Assembly (NCBI RefSeq): GCF_001940455.1
Contig: NZ_MKQR01000012.1
Location: 1-36,998, forward strand
DNA length: 36,998 nucleotides
Reading direction: 5' to 3'
Source of the DNA: Actinokineospora bangkokensis
Lineage (GTDB): Bacteria > Actinomycetota > Actinomycetes > Mycobacteriales > Pseudonocardiaceae
Shown here: positions 25,126 to 32,757 of the stretch, one piece after another
Layout of the letters: each line of letters starts with the position of its first letter
How positions within the stretch are numbered: the first letter of the stretch is position 1
Position numbers and translations under genes: made by a program
Notes under the pieces: generated by a model
What the model was told of the DNA's origin: nothing
Database searches by the model: none
What the model saw: the letters and a program-made list of their open reading frames with translations, nothing else

Positions 25126-25767
25126 TCAGCTACCGGAGCTCTTCCCGCTGCCGCCGACCCCGAGGCCGCCGCGCTGCACGGACTTGCCGGAGCTGGTCTT
25201 GACCGAGGTGCCGGAGGAGGGCGCGTCGTAGGAGCCGCCGCTGACCCGCTGGCCGATGGTGCCCGTGCCGCCGTAGTTGTAGCGGTAGGAGCTGCCGCCG
25301 ATGTAGATGAACCCGCCCGAGGAGTAGCCGCCGTGCGACGTGGCGTAGCTGCTGTCGCAGTAGTCGTCGTCGACGATCACGCCGTTGGAGTCGGTGCACT
25401 GGGCGGTGACCTCGTCGGGGGTGGCCGCGGCGTAGATCACGGCGACGACCGCCACCACGCCCACGGTCACGCCCGCGCCGATGAGGATGCGCTTGCGCAG
25501 CGTCCGCTTGCGCTCGGCCTCCGCCTGCGCGGCCAGCTCGGCCTCCCGCTCGCGGCGCACGGCGTCGCGGCGGGCGCGCTGCTCGGCCACCGTGGGCTCC
25601 CGCGGCGCGGTGGACGCCGGGTCCTGGAAGCTGATGGTGCCGCGCCTGCGGTCCGGGCCGCCCGCGGGCAGCTCGGTCGTCGGCTGCTCGGTCGGCTGCT
25701 CGCCGAAACCGGGTCGCGCCTGCTCAGGCGAGGGACCCGCGTTGTCCGGCTTGTCGTTGTCAGTCAT
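25126..25767 (-). CDS. YgiB/YjfM-like (DUF1190-type) membrane-anchored Gly/Ser-rich protein
   Basis: The 213-residue product has a charged Arg/Glu/Ala-rich cytosolic segment with likely coiled coil (about residues 60-90), one transmembrane helix (about 95-115), then an extracytoplasmic part. That part has the pattern CTDSNGVIVDDDYC, a Tyr/Gly-rich stretch and GTIGQRVSGGSYDAPSSG, resembling YgiB/YjfM. It opens the operon with the amidoligase and DUF350 genes. The disordered Ser/Gly/Lys-rich tail (SGKSVQRGG to the C-terminus) could be the substrate of the amidoligase, which is inference. An ATG at 25767 with GGGAG 6 nt ahead is the start. TAGTGT near 25785-25790 (complement) may be its -10. Confidence 0.72.
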   Translation of the reverse strand: MTDNDKPDNAGPSPEQARPGFGEQPTEQPTTELPAGGPDRRRGTISFQDPASTAPREPTVAEQRARRDAVRREREAELAAQAEAERKRTLRKRILIGAGVTVGVVAVVAVIYAAATPDEVTAQCTDSNGVIVDDDYCDSSYATSHGGYSSGGFIYIGGSSYRYNYGGTGTIGQRVSGGSYDAPSSGTSVKTSSGKSVQRGGLGVGGSGKSSGS

Positions 25768-25901
25768 GAACCACTCCCGGCGCGCACACTACCCACGGAC
25801 AGCCCCCGACGTCGCATGATTGTCCCGATCGCAACCTTGGTCCGCCTCTCGTCGGGGTCGGTGGCCGCGCCCGGGGCCCGGACACGGCATCATGGGTTCT
25901 G

Positions 25902-26879
25902 ATGCTCGCGAGCGGCGACTGGTTTCGGTCGGACGACAACACGGCGAGGACCCGGCTGCTGATGGCCGGCGCCCTGGCCGGTTCGCTGCTGCTCCTGATC
26001 ACCAGCATGGTGTTCTCCTGGCCGGTGGCCACCGGCGGCGCGGGCGGGGCGATGACGGCCGAGGAGCAGCGGGAGGCGGCCTTCGAGGCGCCCACCGGCA
26101 GCTGCCTGACCTGGACCCCGCCCAACGGCGACGACATCCGGATCACCGACTGCGCGGGCAGCCACCTGTTCGAGGTCACCAGCACGGTCGACATCAGCGC
26201 AGAGCACCCGGAGAACGCCCCGGCCCCGGACACGGCCGCCTGGCAGAAGATCGCCGAAGACAAGTGCACGCCGGGCGCCACCACCTACCTCGGCGGCGTG
26301 CTCGACCCGTTCGGCAAGTACACCGTCAACGCGCTCAAGCCCAACGACGCGCAGTGGGCCGACGGCGACCGCAAGCTGCGCTGCGGCCTGCAGACCGCCG
26401 CGCCCTCCGGGACGCTGGTGCCCAGCACCGGCACCGCCGCCCGCGCCGACCAGTCCAACGTGCACGAACCCGGCACGTGCCTGGCCCTGGAGGGGCAGAA
26501 GATCGGGGACCCGATCAACTGCTCGGAGCCGCACGCGTTCGAGATCGTCGGCGCCGCCGACCTGGGCCCGGCCTTCCCCGGCGACTACCCCACCGAGGAC
26601 CAGCAGACCGAGTCCGCTGTGGAGCTGTGCGCCCAGGTCGCCAACGCCTACACCGGCGGGGTCGACCTGGCGGCGAAGAAGCTGACCCTCTACTCCGACA
26701 CCCTCAAGCCGGAGAGCTGGGCCGCGGGCTCGCGCAAGGTGGACTGCAAGGTCGGCGCGAAGCTGCCCTCCGGCGACGGCCTGGCCCCGATCACCAACAG
26801 CGTGCGCGCCACCCCACCCCCCGTGAGCAGCACCCCGGTGCCGTCGAGCGCCCCGGTGCCGAGCACCCCGGGCGGCTGA
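25902..26879 (+). CDS. Septum-formation domain membrane protein
   Basis: The 325-residue protein has a short cytosolic N-terminus, one transmembrane helix (about residues 22-42) and an extracellular region. That region holds two copies of a Cys-containing module: GSCLTWTPPN...ITDCAGSHLFEV and GTCLALEGQK...INCSEPHAFEIV. This CL...DC.xPHxxEV pattern is the septum-formation domain (PF13845 type). A Pro/Ser-rich tail ends the protein. Homologues (Rv3835 in mycobacteria) neighbour serS. Function at the division septum is a family label, not shown here. It is coupled to the zincin gene by a one-base gap. Confidence 0.83.
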   Translation: MLASGDWFRSDDNTARTRLLMAGALAGSLLLLITSMVFSWPVATGGAGGAMTAEEQREAAFEAPTGSCLTWTPPNGDDIRITDCAGSHLFEVTSTVDISAEHPENAPAPDTAAWQKIAEDKCTPGATTYLGGVLDPFGKYTVNALKPNDAQWADGDRKLRCGLQTAAPSGTLVPSTGTAARADQSNVHEPGTCLALEGQKIGDPINCSEPHAFEIVGAADLGPAFPGDYPTEDQQTESAVELCAQVANAYTGGVDLAAKKLTLYSDTLKPESWAAGSRKVDCKVGAKLPSGDGLAPITNSVRATPPPVSSTPVPSSAPVPSTPGG

Positions 26880-26880
26880 G

Positions 26881-27231
26881 GTGCCGATCGAGATGACCCG
26901 GCTGCGGTTCGAGGAACTGGTGGCCGACGCGCTCGACCTGATCCCGGACAACTTCGCCGCCGCGATGGACAACGTCGTCGTCCTCGTCGAGGACCGCGAC
27001 GCCGAGGACCCCACCCTGCTCGGCCTCTACCACGGCATCGCGCTCACCGAGCGGCTGTCGGACTACGGCGGGTACCTGCCCGACCGGATCTTCATCTACC
27101 GCTCGGCCATCCTCGACATCTGCGAGACCGAGCAGGACGTCGTCGACGAGGTCGCCATCACCGTCGTGCACGAGATCGCCCACCACTTCGGCATCGACGA
27201 CGAGAAGCTGCACGAGCTGGGCTGGGGCTGA
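26881..27231 (+). CDS. Small zincin-like metallopeptidase family protein
   Basis: The 116-residue cytosolic protein belongs to the minimal-zincin family (PF06262 type, Rv3836-like). It has the zinc motif His97-Glu98-Ile-Ala-His101 (VVHEIAHHFGID) and an acidic residue downstream as third ligand. Protease activity has not been generally demonstrated for this family. The GTG at 26881 is one base after the previous stop; the ATG at 26893 is an alternative start. The pair septum-formation/zincin is conserved next to serS in related genomes. Confidence 0.87.
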   Translation: MPIEMTRLRFEELVADALDLIPDNFAAAMDNVVVLVEDRDAEDPTLLGLYHGIALTERLSDYGGYLPDRIFIYRSAILDICETEQDVVDEVAITVVHEIAHHFGIDDEKLHELGWG

Positions 27232-27366
27232 GGTACCGCCGAACCGACCGCCACTCCCGAGACCGGCGATGCAGACCTCACGACCCACTGACTCGATCTG
27301 CCCACCGCCCTCACCGGCGCCACCGCGCGCACCCATGGCCCTGGCACTGCGCACAGTGGACCTGCG

Positions 27367-28548
27367 CTAGGGCAGCAGGGAGGCCAGGTGGGCGCCGATC
27401 TCCAGGGCGCAGGTGGCGGCCGGGGACGGGGCGTTGAGGACGTGGACCTGGTTCGGGGCGGTCTCGATGAGGAAGTCCTGGACCAGGGAGCCGTCGGGGA
27501 GCAGGGCCTGGGCGCGCACGCCCGCGCCCGCCCGGACGATGTCGTGCTCGGTGATGGCGGGGACGAGGCGGGCGAGGCTGGCGGCGAAGCGGGTGCGGGA
27601 GAGGGAGCGGCGGACCTCGTCGAGGCCGGTGGGGTAGGCGTGGGTGCGGGCCAGGGCCCAGGTGCCGGGGAAGCGGAGGACCTCGGCGAGGTCGCGGGGG
27701 GAGACGTCGCGCCAGCGGTAGCCCTCGCGGTGCAGGGCGAGGACGGCGTTGGGGCCCGCGTGGACGGTGCCGTCGAGCATGCGGGTGAGGTGGACGCCGA
27801 GGAAGGGCAGGGAGGGGTCCGGGACGGGGTAGACGAGGCCGCGCACGAGGTGGGCGCGGGACGGGGCGAGCTCGTAGTACTCGCCGCGGAAGGGCACGAT
27901 GCGGGCGCTGGGGGTCAGGCCCGCCATCCTGGCGACGCGGTCGCTGTGCAGGCCTGCGCAGTTGACCAGGGCCGAGCCGCGCAGGACCTCGGTGCCGGTG
28001 GCGACCTCCACGCCGCCGTCCGCGCCGGGGCGGATGCCCAGGGCGGGGGTGGACAGGCGCAGGTCGGCGCCCGCTTCGCGCAGGTCCTCGACCAGGGCCG
28101 CGCACACGGCCGGGAAGTCGATGACGCCCGTGCTCTCCACCCGCAGGGCGGCCACGCAGGAGACCTCGGGTTCGTACTCGCGGGCTTCGGCGGGGGTGAT
28201 GGTGCGGGCGGGCACGCCGTTGGCCTCGGCCCGCTCGGCCAGCACGCGCAGGGCGGGCAGCTCCGCCTCGGAGGTCGCCACGACCAGCTTGCCGCACTGC
28301 TCGAACGGCACGCCGCGCTCGCGGGCGTACGCGGCGATCGAGCGGTTGCCCGCGACCGACATGCGGGCCTTGGCCGAGCCGGGGGCGTAGTACAGCCCGG
28401 CGTGCACGACGTTGGAGTTGTGCCCGGTCTGGTGGGCCGCCCAGGTCGGCTCCTTCTCCAGCACGACCACGCCGCGACCCCGCCTGACCAGCTCACGGGC
28501 CGTCGCCAGGCCGAGGACCCCGCCACCGACCACCAGCACTTCTCGCAC
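27367..28548 (-). CDS. lhgO: L-2-hydroxyglutarate oxidase
   Basis: This FAD-dependent enzyme oxidises L-2-hydroxyglutarate to 2-oxoglutarate and can feed electrons to the respiratory chain. The 393-residue protein has the N-terminal dinucleotide motif VVGGGVLGLATA, then LEKEP, the LhgO signature QTGHNSNVVHAGLYYAPGS, RVESTGVIDFPA, VNCAGLHSD, VPFRGEYYEL and FLGVHLTR. All parts are present. The GTG at 28548 lies 6 nt after TAAGCT, suggesting a leaderless mRNA. Its control region of 42 bp is shared with the divergent MOP-family gene. Confidence 0.93.
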   Translation of the reverse strand: MREVLVVGGGVLGLATARELVRRGRGVVVLEKEPTWAAHQTGHNSNVVHAGLYYAPGSAKARMSVAGNRSIAAYARERGVPFEQCGKLVVATSEAELPALRVLAERAEANGVPARTITPAEAREYEPEVSCVAALRVESTGVIDFPAVCAALVEDLREAGADLRLSTPALGIRPGADGGVEVATGTEVLRGSALVNCAGLHSDRVARMAGLTPSARIVPFRGEYYELAPSRAHLVRGLVYPVPDPSLPFLGVHLTRMLDGTVHAGPNAVLALHREGYRWRDVSPRDLAEVLRFPGTWALARTHAYPTGLDEVRRSLSRTRFAASLARLVPAITEHDIVRAGAGVRAQALLPDGSLVQDFLIETAPNQVHVLNAPSPAATCALEIGAHLASLLP

Positions 28549-28554
28549 CCGGGC

Positions 28555-28560
28555 AGCTTA
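28555..28560 (-). promoter_or_regulatory. -10 element of lhgO, leaderless type
   Basis: TAAGCT (complement), GCCCGG, then GTG. The -35 region of this promoter would overlap the -10 of the divergent gene at 28579-28584. Confidence 0.45.
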
Positions 28561-28578
28561 GGCTCCCGCCGCCTTCTC

Positions 28579-28584
28579 TACGGT
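28579..28584 (+). promoter_or_regulatory. -10 element of the MOP-family gene, leaderless type
   Basis: TACGGT followed by 6 nt and the GTG at 28591. No ribosome binding site is visible. Confidence 0.4.
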
Positions 28585-28590
28585 TGTGCG

Positions 28591-29922
28591 GTGGCTGGAA
28601 CCCGGAAGCTCGTCGGCCCCGCCGTCCTCATGGCGGGCGGGTTGGGCATCGTCGGTGTCGCCGGGTACGGCTTCCTCGGCCTGACCGGGCACGCCCTGCC
28701 GGTGGCCGACACCGCGGCCGTCGCCAGCCTCTACCTGCTGGTGAACATCATCGGCCCTGGCCTGTTCGTGGCCCTGGAGCAGGAGACCAGCCGGGCGACC
28801 AGCGCCACCACGGCCCGCGGCGGCGAGCTGCGGCCGATCGTGCGCAACGCGGTGCTGCACGCCCTGCTGATGCTCGCCCTGGTGCTGGTGGTGCTGCTGG
28901 CGATCTCCCCGGTGCTCACCGCGAAGGCGCTGAGCGGGCAGTGGGGGCTGTTCGCCGCGGTGGTGCTCAGCGTGGTGACCTCCGCGGCGGTCTACCTGGT
29001 CCGCGGGCTGCTCGGCGGTCGGCAGCGGTTCACCGGCTACGCGGCCACGCTCGGCGTGGAGGGGCTGGCCCGGCTGCTGCCCTCGGTGGCGCTGGCGCTG
29101 AGCGGGTCGGCGAACGGCGTGCTCTACGCCCTGTTCTTCGCCGCGGGGTCGGCGTTCGGCGCCCTCGCCGGGCTGCCCGCGCTGCGCTCCTCGGCGGCAC
29201 CGGCCGCGCCCGCGGCGCCGGTCGACCCCCTGGCGCCCGCCGCCCACGAGGCGGAGGTGCCGACCACCTTCGCCGCGATGGGCCGGGCGCTGGTCCTGCT
29301 GGTCCTGGGCACCCTGCTGATGCAGCTGGTGGCCAACCTCGCGCCGATCGTGGTGACCTCCCGGATGACCTGGGACAAGGCCACCGCCGCCGCGTTCGCC
29401 GCCGCGTTCGTGCTGGTCCGGGTGCCGCTGTTCCTGTTCGCCCCGGTGCAGGCGATGCTGCTGCCCTCGATCACCCGGGCCGCCGCCGCGGGCGACACCG
29501 CGACCGTCTGGCGCAGGCTGCGGGTGGTGCTGCTGGCCGTGGCCGCCATCGGCGTGCCGGGCGCGCTGCTGTCGCTGCTGCTGGGCCCGTGGGTGGTGCG
29601 GGTGTTCTTCGACGCCGAGGTCGACCTGCCCGGCCTGGTCGTCGGCCTGCTCGGGGTGAGCACCATCGCGCTGATGGTGGCCCAGGTGCTCCAGCCCGGC
29701 CTGGTCGCGCTCGACCAGCACCGGTTCGTCACCGCGGCCTGGGTGCTGGGCTCGGTGGTGCTGGTCGGGCTGCTGTTCCTGCCCGGGGACCCGCTGCGCG
29801 CCGCGGTGCTCGCCCAGCTCGTCGCCTCGGCGGTGGTGGTGGCGACCATGTCGGTGGGCCTACTGCGCCGGTTGCGCGGCCGGGTGGCATCGGCACCGGT
29901 CCCGGCGGGCGCCCCCGGCTGA
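28591..29922 (+). CDS. MOP-superfamily (flippase-like) polysaccharide membrane protein, Rv3630-like
   Basis: The 443-residue protein has 12 or more hydrophobic helices with conserved VRGLLGGRQRF and RVPLFLFAPVQAMLLPSI segments, matching the oligosaccharide flippase/MurJ-like superfamily. It is followed by a PpgS-like glycosyltransferase and a DUF2304 protein, the arrangement of mycobacterial Rv3630-Rv3631-Rv3632. In that system the enzyme makes polyprenyl-phosphate-GalNAc for arabinogalactan decoration, and the MOP protein is the suspected flippase. That role is inferred here. The GTG at 28591 is chosen from the position of the first helix and the -10 element. Confidence 0.78.
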   Translation: MAGTRKLVGPAVLMAGGLGIVGVAGYGFLGLTGHALPVADTAAVASLYLLVNIIGPGLFVALEQETSRATSATTARGGELRPIVRNAVLHALLMLALVLVVLLAISPVLTAKALSGQWGLFAAVVLSVVTSAAVYLVRGLLGGRQRFTGYAATLGVEGLARLLPSVALALSGSANGVLYALFFAAGSAFGALAGLPALRSSAAPAAPAAPVDPLAPAAHEAEVPTTFAAMGRALVLLVLGTLLMQLVANLAPIVVTSRMTWDKATAAAFAAAFVLVRVPLFLFAPVQAMLLPSITRAAAAGDTATVWRRLRVVLLAVAAIGVPGALLSLLLGPWVVRVFFDAEVDLPGLVVGLLGVSTIALMVAQVLQPGLVALDQHRFVTAAWVLGSVVLVGLLFLPGDPLRAAVLAQLVASAVVVATMSVGLLRRLRGRVASAPVPAGAPG

Positions 29923-29959
29923 CACCCCGGCCGGGCGCCGCCGGTGTCGAGGCGCCCAC

Positions 29960-29965
29960 TACCCT
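29960..29965 (+). promoter_or_regulatory. -10 element of the ppgS-like gene, leaderless type
   Basis: TACCCT ends 7 nt before the GTG at 29973. The 50-bp gap after the MOP gene could therefore hold a second promoter for the glycosyltransferase operon. Confidence 0.4.
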
Positions 29966-29972
29966 GCACTGC

Positions 29973-30752
29973 GTGTCCGAGACCGCAGTGCCCGAGTCCG
30001 TGCGCGCGTTGATCGTCGTCCCCGCCTGGAACGAGGAGGAGGCCGTCGGCGCGACCGTGCGGGAGATCCGCGCGGCCGTCCCGCACATCCCCGTGCTCGT
30101 GGTCGACGACGGGTCCGGCGACCGGACCGCGGACCGGGCCCGCGAGGCCGGGGCGATGGTGCTGGAGCTGCCCTACAACCTCGGCGTCGGCGGCGCCATG
30201 CGCGCGGGCTTCCGCTACGCGGTCCGCCACGGCTTCACCGCCGCGGTGCAGGTCGACGCCGACGGCCAGCACAACCCCAGCGAGGTGCCCGCGCTGCTGG
30301 CCGGGCTGGCCGACGCCGACATCGTCATCGGCGCCCGCTTCGCCCAGGACGACGAGTACAAGGTGCGCGGCCCGCGCCGGTGGGCGATGGTCGTGCTGGC
30401 CAAGGTGCTGTCCCGGCTGGCCCGCACCAAGCTCACCGACGCCACCTCCGGGTTCAAGGCCACCGGCGGCCGCGCGCTGCCGGTCTTCGCCGAGCACTAC
30501 CCGGTGGAGTACCTCGGCGACACGATCGAGTCGATGGTCATCGCGCTGCGCTCGGGCTGCAAGGTCGCCCAGGTGCCGGTGCGGATGCGCCCCCGCCGCG
30601 GCGGGGCGCCCAGCCACCGCCCGTTCAAGGCGATGGTCTACCTCTTCCGCGCCTTCTTCGCGCTGCTGCTGGCGCTCATCCGGCGCTGGGACATCAAGGT
30701 GAAGGCGGAGCCGGTGCCCACCCCGGTCGCGAGCGAGGGGCGGGTCGCCTGA
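29973..30752 (+). CDS. ppgS: GT2 polyprenyl-phosphate glycosyltransferase, PpgS-like
   Basis: The 259-residue cytosolic-face enzyme is a family 2 glycosyltransferase of the dolichol-phosphate-mannose synthase type: IVVPAWNEEE, VVDDGSGDRT, LPYNLGVGGAMRAGF, QVDADGQHNP (DAD metal site) and DATSGFKA. Mycobacterial PpgS (Rv3631) transfers GalNAc from UDP-GalNAc to polyprenyl phosphate. The identical neighbours (MOP protein upstream, DUF2304 protein downstream) support this function over a generic dolichol-phosphate-mannose synthase, though the sugar cannot be read from sequence. Its stop overlaps the next ATG (TGATG). Confidence 0.82.
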   Translation: MSETAVPESVRALIVVPAWNEEEAVGATVREIRAAVPHIPVLVVDDGSGDRTADRAREAGAMVLELPYNLGVGGAMRAGFRYAVRHGFTAAVQVDADGQHNPSEVPALLAGLADADIVIGARFAQDDEYKVRGPRRWAMVVLAKVLSRLARTKLTDATSGFKATGGRALPVFAEHYPVEYLGDTIESMVIALRSGCKVAQVPVRMRPRRGGAPSHRPFKAMVYLFRAFFALLLALIRRWDIKVKAEPVPTPVASEGRVA

Positions 30753-31111
30753 TGCACACCTACATCATCGGCATGATCGGCAGCGTGCTGGTGCTGCTGG
30801 CCATCGGCGAGATGCTGCGCCGCCGCCAGCTCAGCGAGAAGTACGCGGTGCTGTGGCTGGTCGTCGGCCTGCTGCTGCTGGTGTTCACGATCTTCCCGAA
30901 CACCCTCACCGGCATCGCCGGGCTCATCGGCGTGGCGATCCCGACCAACCTGCTCTTCTTCGTCGGGCTGATCTTCCTCACCGGGGTCGCGCTGCACCTG
31001 TCCTGGGAGCTGTCCCGGATGGAGGACGAGACCCGCAAGCTCGCCGAGGACCTGGCCATCCTGCGGCTGGAGTTCGAGGAGCAGCAGAAGAAGGACCGCA
31101 CCGACTCGTGA
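30752..31111 (+). CDS. DUF2304 small membrane protein, Rv3632-like
   Basis: The 119-residue protein has three hydrophobic helices (about residues 4-22, 33-50 and 66-85) and a charged C-terminal coiled coil (EDETRKLAEDLAILRLEFEEQQKK). DUF2304 proteins accompany PpgS-like transferases; the mycobacterial one is reported to be needed for PpgS activity, probably as a membrane partner. The gene overlaps both neighbours (TGATG and GTGA), implying stoichiometric coupled translation. Confidence 0.87.
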   Translation: MHTYIIGMIGSVLVLLAIGEMLRRRQLSEKYAVLWLVVGLLLLVFTIFPNTLTGIAGLIGVAIPTNLLFFVGLIFLTGVALHLSWELSRMEDETRKLAEDLAILRLEFEEQQKKDRTDS

Positions 31112-32007
31112 GCGCCCCCACCATCGACATCGTCATGCCCTACTACGGCGATGTCGCGCTGATGCAGGCCGCCGTCCGCAGCGTGCAGGCCCAGGACGAC
31201 CCGAACTGGCGGCTCACCGTCGTCGACGACGGCACCGCCGAGGGCGTGCCGGAGTGGTTCGCAGGCCTGGGCGACGAGCGGGTGCGCTACCAGCGCAACG
31301 AGGTCAACCTCGGGGTCACCGGCAACTTCAACAAGAGCCTGTCGCTGGCCGAGCACGAGCGCGTCGTGATCATGGGCTGCGACGACCTGCTGCTGCCCAA
31401 CTACGTCGGCGTGGTGCGCGCCGTGCACGCCGACCACCCCGGCGCGGGCATCATCCAGCCCGGCGTGCGGGTGATCGACGGGTCCGGCCAGGAGGTGCGC
31501 ACCCTGGTCGACGAGGCCAAGCGCCGCGTCTACGCGCCCAAGGTCGACGGGCGGCTGGTGCTCAGCGGCGAGGACCTCGCGGTCAGCCTGCTGCGCGGCG
31601 ACTGGCTGTACTTCCCCGCGCTGTGCTGGCGCACCGAGGCCATCCAGGCCGTGCCGTTCCCGGCGGAGCTACGCGTCATCCAGGACCTCGCCGTGCTCAT
31701 CGAGCTGGTGCGCCGCGGCGAGAGCCTGGTCGTCGACGACACCACCGCCTTCTGCTACCGCAGGCACGCGGGCAGCGAGTCCTCCGGCGCCGCGGTCGAC
31801 GGGTCGCGGTTCACCGAGGCGGGCCGGTACTTCACCGACACCGCCGACCGGATGGCCGCGCACGGCTGGCACCGCGCCGCCCGGGTGGCCCGGCTGCACC
31901 TGTCCTCGCGGGTCTTCGCGCTGACCCTGCTGCCGCAGGCGCTCAAGGGCCGCTCCGGCGTCGGCCCGCTCACCAGGCACGTCTTCGGCTCCGGTCGCGC
32001 GCGGTAA
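31108..32007 (+). CDS. Family 2 glycosyltransferase
   Basis: The 299-residue enzyme has a GT-A fold with IDIVMPYYGD, VVDDGTAEG, the metal-binding MGCDDLLLP, and an acceptor-site region QDLAVLIELV. There are no obvious transmembrane helices. It is coupled to the DUF2304 gene by GTGA, so it belongs to the same wall-glycan operon. It may use the polyprenyl-linked sugar or add another residue; donor and acceptor are unknown. No counterpart is present at this spot in the mycobacterial set as I remember it. Confidence 0.88.
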   Translation: MSAPTIDIVMPYYGDVALMQAAVRSVQAQDDPNWRLTVVDDGTAEGVPEWFAGLGDERVRYQRNEVNLGVTGNFNKSLSLAEHERVVIMGCDDLLLPNYVGVVRAVHADHPGAGIIQPGVRVIDGSGQEVRTLVDEAKRRVYAPKVDGRLVLSGEDLAVSLLRGDWLYFPALCWRTEAIQAVPFPAELRVIQDLAVLIELVRRGESLVVDDTTAFCYRRHAGSESSGAAVDGSRFTEAGRYFTDTADRMAAHGWHRAARVARLHLSSRVFALTLLPQALKGRSGVGPLTRHVFGSGRAR

Positions 32008-32024
32008 TCGCCCGGGGGTCCGCT

Positions 32025-32669
32025 GTGACCGTCCCCTCACCATCGATTACCGTTCCCGAGGTGGCATCTCCGCATTCGACAGACGGTCAGGACTACACCG
32101 ACCGGCTGGCCCGCCTCGAGGGCCCGCGGTGGAAGCAGGTCCTCGACGTCCAAGCCCCCTACCGGTGGAACGTGCGCAGGCTCTTCGGCGACCGGGAGGT
32201 GCTCGACGTCGGCTGCGGGATCGGCCGCAACCTCGCGCACCTCGCGCCGCGCGGGGTCGGCGTCGACCACAACGAGCACTCGGTGCAGCTGTGCCGCGAG
32301 CGCGGGCTGACCGCGTTCAGCACGGCCGAGTTCTTCGACACCGAGTACGCGACCAAGGGCCGCTACGGCGGCATGCTGGCCGCGCACCTGGTCGAGCACA
32401 TGCCGCGCGAGCAGGCGGTCGAGGTGCTGGCCGGGTACACCCCCTACCTGGCGCCCGGCGCCAAGGTGGTGCTCATCTGCCCGCAGGAGAAGGGCTACAC
32501 CACCGACGCCACGCACGTGGCCTTCACCGACTTCGACGGCCTGGCCGATGTCGCCGGTCAGCTGGGCCTCGTGGTGGACCGGCGGATCTCCTTCCCGCTG
32601 CCCCGCCCGGCGGGCAAGGTCTTCCCCTACAACGAGTTCGTCCTGGTCGCCACCGTCCCCGAGGCCTGA
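32025..32669 (+). CDS. Class I SAM-dependent methyltransferase
   Basis: The 214-residue protein has the SAM motif VLDVGCGIGRNLAHL (near residue 60), GVDHNE as motif post-I, and AAHLVEHMP (a bifunctional-UbiG/methionine-type motif) near residue 120. It sits 17 bp after the glycosyltransferase gene and probably methylates a sugar or lipid-linked glycan. The GTG at 32025 has GGGGG upstream. A second GTG at 32061 follows a TACCGT hexamer by 6 nt and could be a leaderless alternative giving a 202-residue protein. Confidence 0.83.
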   Translation: MTVPSPSITVPEVASPHSTDGQDYTDRLARLEGPRWKQVLDVQAPYRWNVRRLFGDREVLDVGCGIGRNLAHLAPRGVGVDHNEHSVQLCRERGLTAFSTAEFFDTEYATKGRYGGMLAAHLVEHMPREQAVEVLAGYTPYLAPGAKVVLICPQEKGYTTDATHVAFTDFDGLADVAGQLGLVVDRRISFPLPRPAGKVFPYNEFVLVATVPEA

Positions 32670-32757
32670 CCGGGGGTTCCCCCGCGACGGCGCCCCGGTC
32701 CCCACCGGCGCCGACCCACCGCTGCCCGCCCGGGCACCGAACCCGACTGGGGGAACC

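Noticed and set aside
27232..27366. Possible short gene between the zincin and lhgO genes
   Set aside because: No frame with a start, ribosome binding site and usual codon bias; I see nothing recognisable in this 135-bp gap.
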